DNA of 64,000 nucleotides from contig CAJNDS010002459.1 of assembly GCA_905221605.1 (NCBI GenBank), positions 114,501 through 178,500 of the forward strand, given 5' to 3'. The notes beneath the pieces were generated by a model. The model saw only the letters and a program-made list of their open reading frames with translations. It did no database searches and was not told the origin of the DNA. Below, one piece after another: positions 1 through 10,229 of this stretch (positions within the stretch are counted from its first letter, which is position 1; each line of letters starts with the position of its first letter). Both the position numbers and the translations under genes were made by a program. The DNA is from Symbiodinium natans (Eukaryota; Sar; Dinophyceae; Suessiales; Symbiodiniaceae).

Positions 1-120
1 TGAACTTTGTCCCCTATGTCCCCTCAGCGCCTCTTTGATGACGGCGGTAAAATCCCAGTCTTTCATCTCCTCCAGTACTCCGACCTCTGGGTCTGCTCTG
101 CATGCTATGCGCAGACTGCC
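1..120 (-). CDS. Probable exon of unknown protein (or C-terminal exon of the cytochrome-b5-like gene)
   Basis: Minus strand reads ADPEVGVLEEMKDWDF followed by TAVIKEALRG, an amphipathic, acidic stretch that looks coding and runs into the window edge. An AG acceptor (gcatgcag) lies just upstream. It may be the next exon of the cytochrome-b5-like gene that ends at 224, but a clean phase-0 join was not found, so it could belong to another gene. No family was recognised. Confidence 0.35.
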
Positions 121-223
121 AGACGGATGCTCTGCGCAGCTACTGGGACGCCAAACTTGGCTCATGAAGAAAATCTCGGGAATCATCAGGGATCAGGTAC
201 TGTAAAGCGGCCCAACCGCATGC

Positions 224-685
224 CTGCCGGTACTTGGTGGTGAAATGCTTGTACCAACCAGCGAGGGACTTGAACTGCATGTCCTCCAGCTCCTGCGTGG
301 TGTGCGAATCATGACGTATAGTGTCTGCGCAACATCGCTCTGGGAGCTGCACGCACGTATGCAGAACCGTACGTTGGTTACATCTCCTGCACTTTGAAGT
401 CGAAACGGTTGGCATCATCTGCCTTTAGGGACACCTCCAGCCGAGGTAAGTCTTTCCCACATCGGCGGCCATTCACACTAGGAGCAAGCTACGGCACCTA
501 CAACATCACCAAAGAGTCCAAGTGCTTGCAAGAGTCTGTTGCCATAGCCCAGGTACACTCCTGCACGTGCCGTGACATGCCTGATATGCAGCATTGGGCA
601 ATGCTTTCTGTGATGCCACCCCCTCCTTTCCGGCCCACAGCTTTCCGTAGCCGAAAGTCGGAACGAAGTTCTCACTGGGAGATAC
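224..685 (-). CDS. Cytochrome-b5-like (MAPR-type) heme/steroid-binding protein, partial, three exons
   Basis: Three minus-strand exons join in frame: 685-581, 434-387 and 292-224. The first reads SENFVPTFGYGKLWAGKEG and goes on to SQKALPNAAYQ, the second VSLKADDANRFDFKVQ, the third ELEDMQFKSLAGWYKHF then TTKY. The pattern of a Tyr-Gly followed by an aromatic-AG-K/R stretch, a short helix, then a Leu-x-x-x-x-x-W-x-x-x-F-x-x-KY end is typical of the membrane-associated progesterone receptor branch of the cytochrome b5 fold, which binds heme near membranes. All three exons are whole codons in length. Their donors are GC, GA and GC, and acceptors are AG, which supports real splicing. The N-terminal part with the first half of the fold is not visible upstream of 685, and the C-terminus is uncertain. 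The family assignment is from motif memory only. Confidence 0.55.
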
Positions 686-3600
686 CTGAAGATGGGGGGC
701 ATCACTTCTCACTCAGTGCATCGATGCACGATGGTGCTGCGAGCGTCCTCCCCGATTTTTGGAGTTTTTAAAGGTTTCAAGGCCCCAGTTGACACGCCCA
801 CGAGTGGCTCCTGCGAAAAGCATGTGGTTTCGAGACGTTCTATTTTTTGCTGGATGGCAAGGGTTCCTTCCGGCTTGAAGGTTTAGGTTTGAGAGCTTCG
901 GGTTGAGGCTTAATGGCCGTAGGTTTCAAGGTTTTGGGTTTGGGTTTCACGTAGGCTTCTGGTGTGACGTCATTGAAACGGCTGATGTCCAAACTGCTTT
1001 TCGATGCATTCCTTTCACAGTGCGTTCAAAAATGATGCACCCGACGACAACAGGCCTGATTTGTGGACCCCTCCCACACATGTGCGCTGTTGCCAAAACC
1101 TCGAAGACACCATAGGCAGCGCTAAACTTGCATTCTGTGGGTGTCATGCCATGCAAAAGACCTGACTCAGCTTGTTTGCAACAAGAGCCACTCAAGGACG
1201 CGTTGCCAGTTTTTCATAGAGCTTAGGCAAGATCTTTTTTTGGACTTTGGGGGCTTTTAAGTTTTAGGGAGTTTACGGTTGAGTTCGGTGCGCCAGTGCC
1301 ATGCGGCCAAGGTGTGTTAAACACGCCTTGTTCATATACCGATATGCGTGACAAGACCGATCAAATAAAGAAGTTTTGCAGAGATGCTCGGCTGAAAGCA
1401 TACTATGTTACAAAAAAAGTTCAGTTAAATACACTCTTAGCTATACACTCTTAGAAAACATCAGCTACGTAAAGGCCATTGTGTAATCATAATTCAGAAC
1501 AGTGATAGAGCACGAAGTTTTGTTAAAGTGCTTATCAAAATTCGCGAGTATGCTTATGAGCGGACAGAAATGAAAACCAACTGAGCAAACTGACAGCAGC
1601 TAACAATGCAAACTCCATGGTTAAATGAACATCATCTCAACAAATGGATCTTCGCTGAGTCCATTTCGTACCATATATTCTGCGTACCCATTTTTGCGCC
1701 CTTTGTTTTTCGTGCGAGACGGTCCTCAACCCTCGGTATCCTTACATGTCAAGGCGTTCAAGGACACCTTTTCCCAAACAAAAACAAGGGCCCGAATTGG
1801 GTACTAGTAACCCTAACATAAACCCTAAACATAAATTAAATTCACTCAACACCTCAAACTCAGGAAACCAATGAACATTTCATTTCCGGCTATGCCTTGG
1901 ACTCCGCGGTTGGGGAAAAGATGCAGTCCACTATCATGCCTCTGGCCTGCGGCTTCCCCAAAACCTAAACTCGAAACCCCAAACCCACCATTCAACATCT
2001 ACAGACAGAGCTGTTCACAGCCAAGTTGCATCCACCACCGCTCCACAGATGCTAATGAGCATGGGCAGCCTCGAGACGAAGTTGAGACCTACCTTCGGAA
2101 TACCCGGCTCCTGGAGAGCTCTCCGAAGGCTCCTAAGGCTTCCGCTGCACTCCGTTCCAGCGCTGCAGGGACTCCAGCGTGAAGGTGCCGTTCAGGGCTT
2201 TCAGCTCCTTGTGGCGTGACGCACTGGGGCGCAAGATTACACCAGGTGAGCTTCAGCGCTGTCCTCTTCGAACTCAGGTGTGAATTGCAGACCTGGCGCG
2301 AGCCCCTCTGTGCATCCCTATGCAGGGATGCATTGACAGGCCCGACGACATGCTGCGCGCCTCTGTCATCTGCTTCCTCCTCCTGATCTTGATCTACAGG
2401 GGCAGCCCTTGGCATCCCGATGACGGGCGGGATGACGACTCAAGGGCTCGAGAAGGGCACATGCGTCACTTGAGGTGCAGACTGGGGCGGAGGAGCACCT
2501 CGGTTAGGGGCACAATTCGCCATAGGGAAGCAGAAGTCACTGCGGCACATATTCAATTGCCGGGAGCCGTGCTTGGTGCCGTAATCCGATTAAACAGCCA
2601 GGAAATCAAACCACCACGGGCCTTAAACCGACTGCTCTCTTGCCGCCGTGCCATGACTTGAACGCGGCTAGCTGCTGGCTTTCGAACAAAGGCACCAGCC
2701 TGGATTTTGCCGACTTTGGTGATGTGCTGCAGATTCCTGACTGCTACGTTTTCACATGTGGACACTCGCAAACATTTTTGTATGCTCTATCGCAGACCTC
2801 TTACTGTGTGCTGGCAGGGTCCTTTCAAGCGTCTCTGGGGTATGAATCTCCACCCAGGCTTCTGTTGCATCACGTCCAAGGTACCTGACACTTCTGCGGC
2901 GCGCGAACTGTTGAACAATCTCTCTCACAGGCCGACCATGGAACCATTGCCAGCAAGGCACATGTCAATAGCTTCTTCTCCTTGGTGCAGTTGCCATAAA
3001 GGATGGGACTGCCAACCAGCAATTGGCAATGTCACTCGACAATATGAAAACATATCGCCGCCAAAGGAAACAAGTGGACACAGATTTCAGGGCAAAAAAC
3101 AGAAGAAATGACATGTGCGACACGCGCCGCCAAGGCCGCATTTCCCCCTTGAGCAAGCAATATGTACATCTACTTGCAATGCGCCAGTCCTCATCAATCA
3201 GCCATGCACTTGCAAGGTGCTGGAAAAGCAATGTGTAGATAGTCTCAAGAAACTCGGGTGCTTAATGCCTCGTGCTTCGAGAAAGGACTAGACGCACAGA
3301 AACGCGGCAAAAACAGACAACACCCTGCTGGGCAACGAACTTGTCCAAAGGACTGGCGCATGTCAAGAGCGCACGCTACTGTAGCGTCTGTGACATGTGT
3401 CAGCCCGGCACAAAATCTCTACTGCATAGCATCAACACGCAATTGCAGCAAAGGCACCGCCGGGATGAATTGGAAGAAACTTCGTTACATCCAGCACTTC
3501 CCCGAACAGAACCATCCACGCATCGTCCTGGCTAAACTCTGTGAGTCTGTGAGTCACAGGGAATCACGCATGCAAAGATATGGGTCACTCCTTTGTGTTG
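686..3600. other. Mostly non-coding stretch with one weak exon candidate
   Basis: About 2.9 kb without a recognisable gene. The segment 740-950 has degenerate TTTAGG-like words, 1360-1860 is AT-richer with CCCTAAA fragments near 1810-1835, and the rest is unremarkable. On the minus strand about 2209-2130 reads ELKALNGTFTLESLQRW then NGVQRKP and stops; it has a possible AAG acceptor and looks coding. About 2740-2640 reads LVPLFESQQLAAFKSWHGG in one frame. Neither piece shows a known family. Confidence 0.3.
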
Positions 3601-3604
3601 TGCT

Positions 3605-3755
3605 TTTCTATCTCTTCAAGAGAGATTCCGTCTGCTGTGGCACTTCTGCCTGCAGTTCAGATGAAGGATTGGGCACAACAACTGTGAACGGAAACGTGCC
3701 CGAGACTGGCCTGCCAGATTTCCCATGCTGCTTTGGCGTCTCAATGCAGCACAAG
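3605..3755 (-). CDS. Possible terminal exon, unknown
   Basis: Minus strand reads CIETPKQHGKSGRPVSGTF, FPFTVVVPNPS and SELQAEVPQQTESLLKR before a stop at about 3605. Length and composition suggest a last exon. It lies just downstream of the acetyltransferase helicase exon, so it could be the 3' end of that gene, but it shows no acetyltransferase motif. Function unknown. Confidence 0.25.
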
Positions 3756-3989
3756 GGGTTGATTCAGTAGGCTAGACAGATCCTGCCTCGTTGATCAATC
3801 AATGCTCTTTTTGGCAGCGGAGCTCGTCATTGTCGGAGACTAGAATCGTGTGCGAAATCATGCAAGCGTCAGCTTGAACCAGCTGCAGGCACGTCAGCAC
3901 ATCAGCCTTCGGACTCTGCCCGCATCTACAACCCAACACGACCTCAGCCATAACCACTTGCCCGATTGAACACAGGCCACTGAGAACCC

Positions 3990-5271
3990 AGCCGGCTCTC
4001 CAACGTAGTGGTGTCGTCAGCTGGATATGGCGGAGGTCTCGCTTGGTCTTTTGAAGTGCAGGCAATGCTCGCAGCAGAAATCCTTGGCCACTCCCCTCAT
4101 AGCCATCCAGGGTCGTTGCCATGACCACCCGCCGAGTCCTCATAAGGAGGCGCCTGGCCTCTGCAACAGGAATCCCCGCTGCCTCATCCACGAAGAGGTA
4201 CTGACAGCTGCGCAATAAGTCATGGCCCGTGCTACCAAGAAGCTGACTGATTGAAACAAAGGTCAAGCATCCAACCTGTCCAACTTCCAGCGTTCCGGAA
4301 TCTTTGCGCGAGACCCGCAGCTCAGTGGACACAGATCGGGCGGCACGCTCAGCCGAATCAAAAAGCTGTCTCGTGGACTCTATGGACGGAGAAGTCACCA
4401 GGATTTTCTCGCAGCCACGCCGCAGCAGGACGGTCGCAGCCAAGCCAAGTGCAGCAGACTTCCCCCTACCGCGCCTCCCTGAAATCAGCAGTGGACTGGC
4501 GCTGCTCGTTTGCAGCACTGCTTCGATGATGCGCTGCTGATCAGCTGTTGCGGCCATTTCAAGCTTGGTGCCCTTGGGCCAAACAGGCATGACAGAGCTC
4601 AGGCTCTCAGCCAGGTCGGAGGTCTGCCACGTTTGCTGGCTGATGAAGGAAGCCGAAGCTGCATAGCTTTCTGATGCCAGGGTCTCGATCTCCCGACACC
4701 ACCGTCTTCCGGCGCTAGAAGAAGCTTTCCAGTTGTCCAGCTCTGGAGTACAAAGAAGAAGCACCCCTCCACCTCGAAGAGCTCCACAAACTGCTCCAAA
4801 GGTGTCAAGAAAGTTCAACCGTTGGACTGAGAGCAATGCGGCATCGATCTCCTGGCCCATCCACTCAGAGGCAGGCGGCGGCTTGTCCGCCCGGAAGTCA
4901 TAGGCAATCAGTGCCCTCAACTTGCGGCCCGAGCGCGTGGCCCGTGCTTCCATGACTTCAAGAGCTTCTCTCCCGACTTTCTCTGTCCATGATGGCGTGC
5001 CTGAGATCACGACGAGCTTTCGAGGTGGGAGCTCCTGGAGCTCTGCCGGCTTACAGAAGGTCACGCAAGGTCTCCGTCCCCTGAGCGCCTTTGAACGGGC
5101 TGCAAAGTGCCCACATTTCAGGTGAACACAGGCTGCCGAGGCCAGCAACGAAGCTAGGACAGGCTTTGCAACGGCTCGGCTGAACTTTGCGCACCGCTTG
5201 TGTGGAATGTGTGGAGAATGGTGTGCTATCTTGTCTGAACTGTAGAATCCGACATGGACCGCGGGCAACAT
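3990..5271 (-). CDS. TmcA/NAT10-like RNA cytidine acetyltransferase, helicase portion
   Basis: The family makes N4-acetylcytidine in RNA, using an ATP-driven helicase module and a GNAT acetyltransferase module. Counting from the open frame start at 5298 (a TTG; the first ATG is codon 10, at 5271), residues 92-200 resemble the TmcA N-terminal domain. A Walker A motif GRRGRGKSA lies at about 274-282, a Walker B motif YLFVDEAAGIP at about 367-377, the typical TTLDGYEGSGQGF at about 395-407, and TTPLRWRAG at about 428-436. The bacterial-type GRGKS form is closer to TmcA than to animal NAT10. After residue 436 (position 3990) similarity stops while the frame stays open to 3799, so an intron or break is inferred there. 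The GNAT and tRNA-binding parts were not found downstream. The basic N-terminus could be an organelle presequence. Confidence 0.8.
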
Positions 5272-5299
5272 GAATTCTGACCCTGTCAGAGCGTTCAAT

Positions 5300-6880
5300 T
5301 GCCAGACTCATAGACTCATAAGAAGTGCCCCAGCTCGCCCGAAGTCGGCCAAGTCGCCAAAGTTGGCCCAAGCCAACTGAAGGCTCAAGCTGGAAGGGAA
5401 ACCTTCTGCTGGTGTTTCAATTCTTGAGCCCGAAAAGTCAAGACGTCCCAAGAGCTGAGAGTCAGGGCTTACAAAAGCTCGGGGACTCAACCCTTAGCCT
5501 TAACCTCAAAATCTTCGTGGTTTGCGCCGGAGGACGTGCTGCAGCTCTTTCGGCTACTTGTCCGCCTCCCTTCTACGAGCGCATTTCCGGTGGAGGGCCT
5601 TTCAGGACCTTCGTAGCAGACTTTGCTTCAACTTTCGAAGGGTTTCTCCAGCCTGGGAAATGCCATTGGGAAGCAGACGTGTGCTAGTCTGGCTAGTAGC
5701 GGATTCCGCTGGGCGCGAAGCTCTCGAGAGGCTTTACAAAAGGTAAGTCTTGATTCCGCTATGTTCGCCCCTTCAAAACTTCAGTTGGCCCCAAGCACAT
5801 CAGTGCAGGAACCAACAGCTCCAGGGGACGGAAAACTGCAGCTTATCTTTGACACTTCGACGCCAAACGATTTGCCTGTGCCCAGTTCAGCTCTCGGACC
5901 ACTGCCTGCACAATCAGGCCAAGGCCGAACCGAACCAGATTCGGGGCCTTCCATGGTCATAAATGCGCAGATGATTGCAGACGTCGGGCCTCAGCTGCTT
6001 GCCGCGGTCTCTTCCACAGCTTTGGCCAGGACTGCCTCAACCTGCGCGAGGATGACTTAACTAGCCCAAAGTCCACCAGCAGTGTCCAATCGGTCAAAAA
6101 GCCCTTCAAACTCGGCTGGCATCGCACGTGGCCTGAGGTGCGAGGTTTCTCACCACATCTGCGCCAGCATGTCGGACAGGAAACGCCCTGGTGCGACAGA
6201 CACGCAGTACCCCACAGGACCCCCAGTAGCACAGTCCATGCGGAGTCCTATGGACCGTGGTTCACAGCTGAGGGAGCGCACTCGCTGTACATCTCCAAGA
6301 TCATGGGTCCGGAGTAGATCTGAGCTTAGCAATGTCGGGAGCAAAGCCTTCGTGGGTTTGACTGTCGAGTTGCACCTTCGTGTGCCAAGAGCTCAGTGCT
6401 GTGGCAAAGGTGTCATCCTCGTTGGCTGGCGGCGCAAAGCTTTGCAAGCTGCGGCCAGGGCGTTCTTGCCTTGTAGGTCGTAGAAACGGATGTGCCCGCT
6501 GCCATGTCAAAGGCATGATGCATGAAGTTCACCTGGGATTTGATATGTCGACGAGTAGAGACATGAAACACAAGCAGTATGATTCCGTGGCCAGTCTGCG
6601 ATGAGGAGCCTTTGTGGTACCACTTCCGTCAGTATCAATGACCTCCTGCAAAAAGACTCAGAGGAAGTAACGCGCTCTAGTTTTCAACTCTTTTGGGAAA
6701 AGAGGACCAACCCCACCACGCACCAGTGAATCTGTCACTTTGCACACCGTCGACTCAACTGTTTCGAGAGGTCCCTGGTCTTGACGACACCATCCGTTTC
6801 CTCGAGCACCTCAAACTCCACCTGCAGTAGATACAGAAAGCAGCATGAGGCTATTCAGTTCGCATGCAACAAGGTAGGAG
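5300..6880. other. Intergenic or intronic stretch, no firm gene
   Basis: No convincing gene. On the minus strand about 6060-5998 reads LAQVEAVLAKAVEETAASS, a short helical stretch that could be an exon. Long plus-strand frames such as 5623-6060 have no recognisable motif and run against the strand of all supported genes, so they are probably chance. Confidence 0.3.
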
Positions 6881-6909
6881 GCGGACAATATGGGGCACGC
6901 CCTGACATT

Positions 6910-8810
6910 GCAACTGCGCGAGATCTGCATACAAATTTGTGGAAGCAAGTGCCAGGACCTTGCCCTCCTTCACAGCTTTCTTCGCAATCTCAAGGAACTG
7001 CTCAGGGCCTTGGAGTGAGAAGGCAGTCGCGACGTACGACCCGAAAGTGACTGAGACCCCCACTCTTGAAGTACTCATCCACCGGCCCGGATTGTGCGAC
7101 AAGCTTTCCTTGAGCCCATGTGAGAGACGAGCAGATGAGCCAACTCTCCACCAGGACTCGATTGCCATCTAGCTCGGTCAGGCACCAGATCCATCTTTGG
7201 AGGGCTGGTCGGCCTGTCACTGCTTCACATTCCCCTGCTTCCACAACACCATCTCCACGCACACCCTCAAAGATCTAGTCTGAGAGCTGAAGAGAAACAA
7301 AAAACTAAGAATACCGGTCAGCAGCTTTCATCTTGAGGCTTCCGGCGAGAGTCAGGATGCGAGTTTTGTACACACCGGCCGTGGGTGGCTGAACGTCTGC
7401 CGACATAGAAAGTTTCGCCTGGTTTTGTGGGCATACCGTTGCAGCAAAGTCGTTTCAGGCTGCCGGGCCACGAATCATCTTTCAGGTAAGAAGAACTTTC
7501 TGAGCAGAAGCGGACTGGATACCCAAAAAGGTGCCATAATTTTGAGAACTGACCATGTTGTTCCACAGGGCCTGCTTTCCGGATAGTGCCCCTTCCTCTA
7601 GATTCTGGCTGGCCTTGGCATCAATCTCCACTTCCTTCTCAGTGAGGGAATAGATCGCCGCACCTGCGGGCCAAGGAGAGAGCACCAGCCATGAACACTC
7701 AGGACAAGCCAGTGGCCTGCGGATCCTTTGAGGCCAGCAACCACCTGGATGCCAGGCGACAAGCCCACGGTTGTTCAGCCCTTCTTTGACTCCCAGCTCT
7801 CCTAGCAGTCCTAGCATCTGACACCGGATGACCAGAGATGGCTTTGCTTGCAAGCGACCCGGCCTCCACACCGGAATTCCGCGCAGGCTCGTTCACAGCC
7901 CACATCTCAATCTGCAGTTCCGGGGACTGAAGCGGAACACAAAGCGCCGCGACATCGACGAGGCAGGAACAGTTCGAGGCGACTCATGGAGCCTCATCCA
8001 GATGCCACTTTAATGACTTTAATCCCACTGGAGCTACACGGAATCTGCGGAACTCTGTCAGAGCTTTCCGAGAAGGCAGCCGAAAGCCCACTGCATTGCT
8101 CACTTTCTGGAGGCCCGGGTCACGGTCGCACTTCTGCGTCTCAGGCCAGGGCCGAGACTTGTCTGCGGAGTCTCTGTCCATGCTCCCAGGCACCACCGCG
8201 CAAGGTACGCCACAGCAGTCTTCAATTCTGGGGAGCTGGCCCAAGTGTTCGTGTCTGGATCGTAGCTGTGCACGAAATTCACGTCCACCCTGCCAGTTCA
8301 AAAAACAAGCAGCTGCAAGGGGTCTTTGTTCACACACTCTCCAGCCGAGGTCTCGAGCTGAGACCGGCGCTCGCCGCCGTAGTAGCCACCAATAGTTGTG
8401 GTCACCAAGAAGGTCCCGTCATCCCTATCCTCAGAAACTCCTAACGACAAACTCTCCAGGTTCCATTGCCAGTTCGAGGTTGAGGAAATATCTGAGGAAC
8501 GGGCAGTCACCTCGTGCTTGGCCACGTGCACGCCCAGCGCCTTCGCAAATAGAGGCCTGAATTCGTGTCATGTGGAGACATTGCCTCCGTGCCCCTTGCA
8601 CTGACAATGTCTGCCTAGTCCGCACAACTCATGTAACCCGTGTCTGGTCTTGGCACGCGACAGCGGCAGAGCCTCTCGCTTCAAGGCTCCGAGGTGCTTC
8701 CTGGCATCAAGCGCCATTTGGTGCTTGTCTGGAGTAGCCGACAGTTTGATGAGAACGCTTAAGATCTCTAGACTGCAGGAAACGGAGCAGGACTCGCCAA
8801 AAGGCTTCAT
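6910..8810 (-). CDS. Multi-exon gene with a kelch-like blade, exact structure unclear
   Basis: Several minus-strand exon-like pieces occur in order. About 8760-8640: LIKLSATPDKHQMALDARKH and on to GALKREALPLSRAKTR. About 8531-8345: NWQWNLESLSLGVSEDRDDG then TTTIGGYYGGERRSQLE. 8285-8205: VNFVHSYDPDTNTWASSPEL, with an AG acceptor and a GC donor. About 7675-7560: AAIYSLTEKEVEIDAKASQN and on to GKQALWNNM, with cag acceptor and gt donor. About 7170-7065: VLVESWLICSSLTWAQGK. About 7062-6912: YVATAFSLQGPEQFLEIAKK. The IGGYYGGE followed by SYDPDTNTW resembles one kelch repeat, which builds beta-propellers for protein binding. Only one blade is clear, so the kelch call is tentative and the pieces may come from more than one gene. 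Confidence 0.45.
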
Positions 8811-9185
8811 CAGTGAACTTGACCCTCAGCGGCGGGGCTTGCACTAAAACTATCTAAAAATAGTCAGCACACACACACACACAACGCATCGGATGCAGCA
8901 AAGCGCCCGGCTCATCCAGCGGCTCGGACACAACACTTTTCAGCGATGGATCTGCTGGAGATGGGACATTCTCCTTCCAATTGACCTCATCAGGCGACAT
9001 CCGCTCTCGGTCCTTGCCTCATTTCCTCCGACCTGCTGAATGCAAAGCGACTTTGGAATGTCAGATGGTCAGTTCATACAAGGCCACCAAACCGTTTCAC
9101 CCCTGGACTCAAGTGCAAGAGGCACTTCCGACTCGACCCGTAGCCTTACGAAAGAAGAGGCCCCTTGCTTACAAAACTGATAATG

Positions 9186-9235
9186 TCAGACCCTAAACCC
9201 TAAAGCCGAAAACCTAAACCCTAAACCCTAAAGTC
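9186..9235. repeat. Interstitial CCCTAAA telomere-like tract
   Basis: Four to five imperfect CCCTAAA units in CA-rich orientation, interrupted by GCCGAAAACC. It does not end the sequence, so it is interstitial and not a chromosome end. Confidence 0.75.
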
Positions 9236-9368
9236 TCAGGGCAAGGCCTTGCTTCCGCCGCCCCCCATTTTTGATGTTGGTCTCTGAAGGCTTCCAGGGG
9301 GAGCCCAAAAATGTCGCTGCGAGCAGGACGTTGACAGGCAAGCTCTGGCAGTACTCTTAGTGTGCAAT

Positions 9369-9473
9369 ATGGGGTTTCCGGAATTAGGGGTACCTTGTTG
9401 GGGTCCATTGCAAGGGGAATCTTACTATTTGGTGGTCTGTTCTTGGGTCCCCCATTATCGTAAACTCCCCTGT
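9369..9473. mobile_element. MITE-like element with terminal inverted repeats and 8-bp flanking duplication
   Basis: A 105-bp segment is flanked by the direct repeat TGTGCAAT at 9361-9368 and 9474-9481. Its ends are inverted: the left end starts ATGGGGTTTCCGGAATTAGG and the complement of the right end starts ACAGGGGAGTTTACGATAAT then GGGGGACC. Related termini with the core GGGGGTTTACGATA occur at 12723-12826 and 31899-31984. It has no coding capacity, so it would depend on another element's transposase. An 8-bp target duplication is usual for hAT-type elements, but the superfamily is not established here. Confidence 0.65.
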
Positions 9474-9481
9474 TGTGCAAT

Positions 9482-10210
9482 GCAAAACTCATGCCTGCTC
9501 GGCACATTTTCGCAGGCGGACGCAAAGCGGCGCATCGAGCGGCGTGTGCATGATGGAGCCCGTCCACCGCGGCCCCTCCCGGAACAGACCAGGCAATGCC
9601 CCATTCGCATGGCAAAGCGTTGCCCAGAGCGAGTTCGGTTTGTGAAACTCATGCAAGAGTCGTTAACGTGGCAAGGCTGCAGTCGCTACGGAGGAGCAGC
9701 CTTTCCCAAATGTCCATCGCAGCACAGAATGCTCTTTAGAAAAAGCGAAGCTGAGCGGTTTTGACTGTAGGCTTAGGCTCGGACAGGAGCAAAGCTAAGG
9801 AGCGGAAGAGTTGCCACATCACTAGCAGACATCTCTAGCTAAGTCGTCTAGGAGCTCACGCCGGATGCCATCAAGCACCCTTTCCTTAGTGCCAACGTTC
9901 CCATGTCAAGTGCTTGGAACTCTGCAGTTGTCCAGAATGAAGACTTGCCGACCCCGAGACCCGCACGACGCCTCTCATTTCCCAATCCTATTCAAGGTTA
10001 GGGGCTCCAATTGCCCCAACAGCATACGGTTTTGATGCATGATCATGGCCTCCAGTCCAGCCTCTCTCCCATTCCTGGCAAAACTGGGAAAAGGATGTCC
10101 ATTGTCAACACTCCTCCGTTCCTGTCTGCTGTCTTCGGCCTTATTGCAGCTGCGAGCTTCGTCGGCTCTTTCGTGGCGAGCGTGCCTGCTCTCAGCAGCA
10201 CTTGGGCGGA
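9482..10210. other. Stretch with no supported gene
   Basis: No exon was recognised on either strand. The frames seen here are short and mutually overlapping, without motifs. Confidence 0.3.
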
Positions 10211-10229
10211 AATTTGCTTCCTCTGACCT

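Noticed and set aside
5422-5440. Possible relict dinoflagellate spliced leader (minus strand TTTTCGGGCTCAAG) about 150 bp upstream of the acetyltransferase ATG
   Set aside because: It needs a 2-base insertion to match the TTTTGGCTCAAG end, and GGCTCAAG alone occurs by chance several times in this window.
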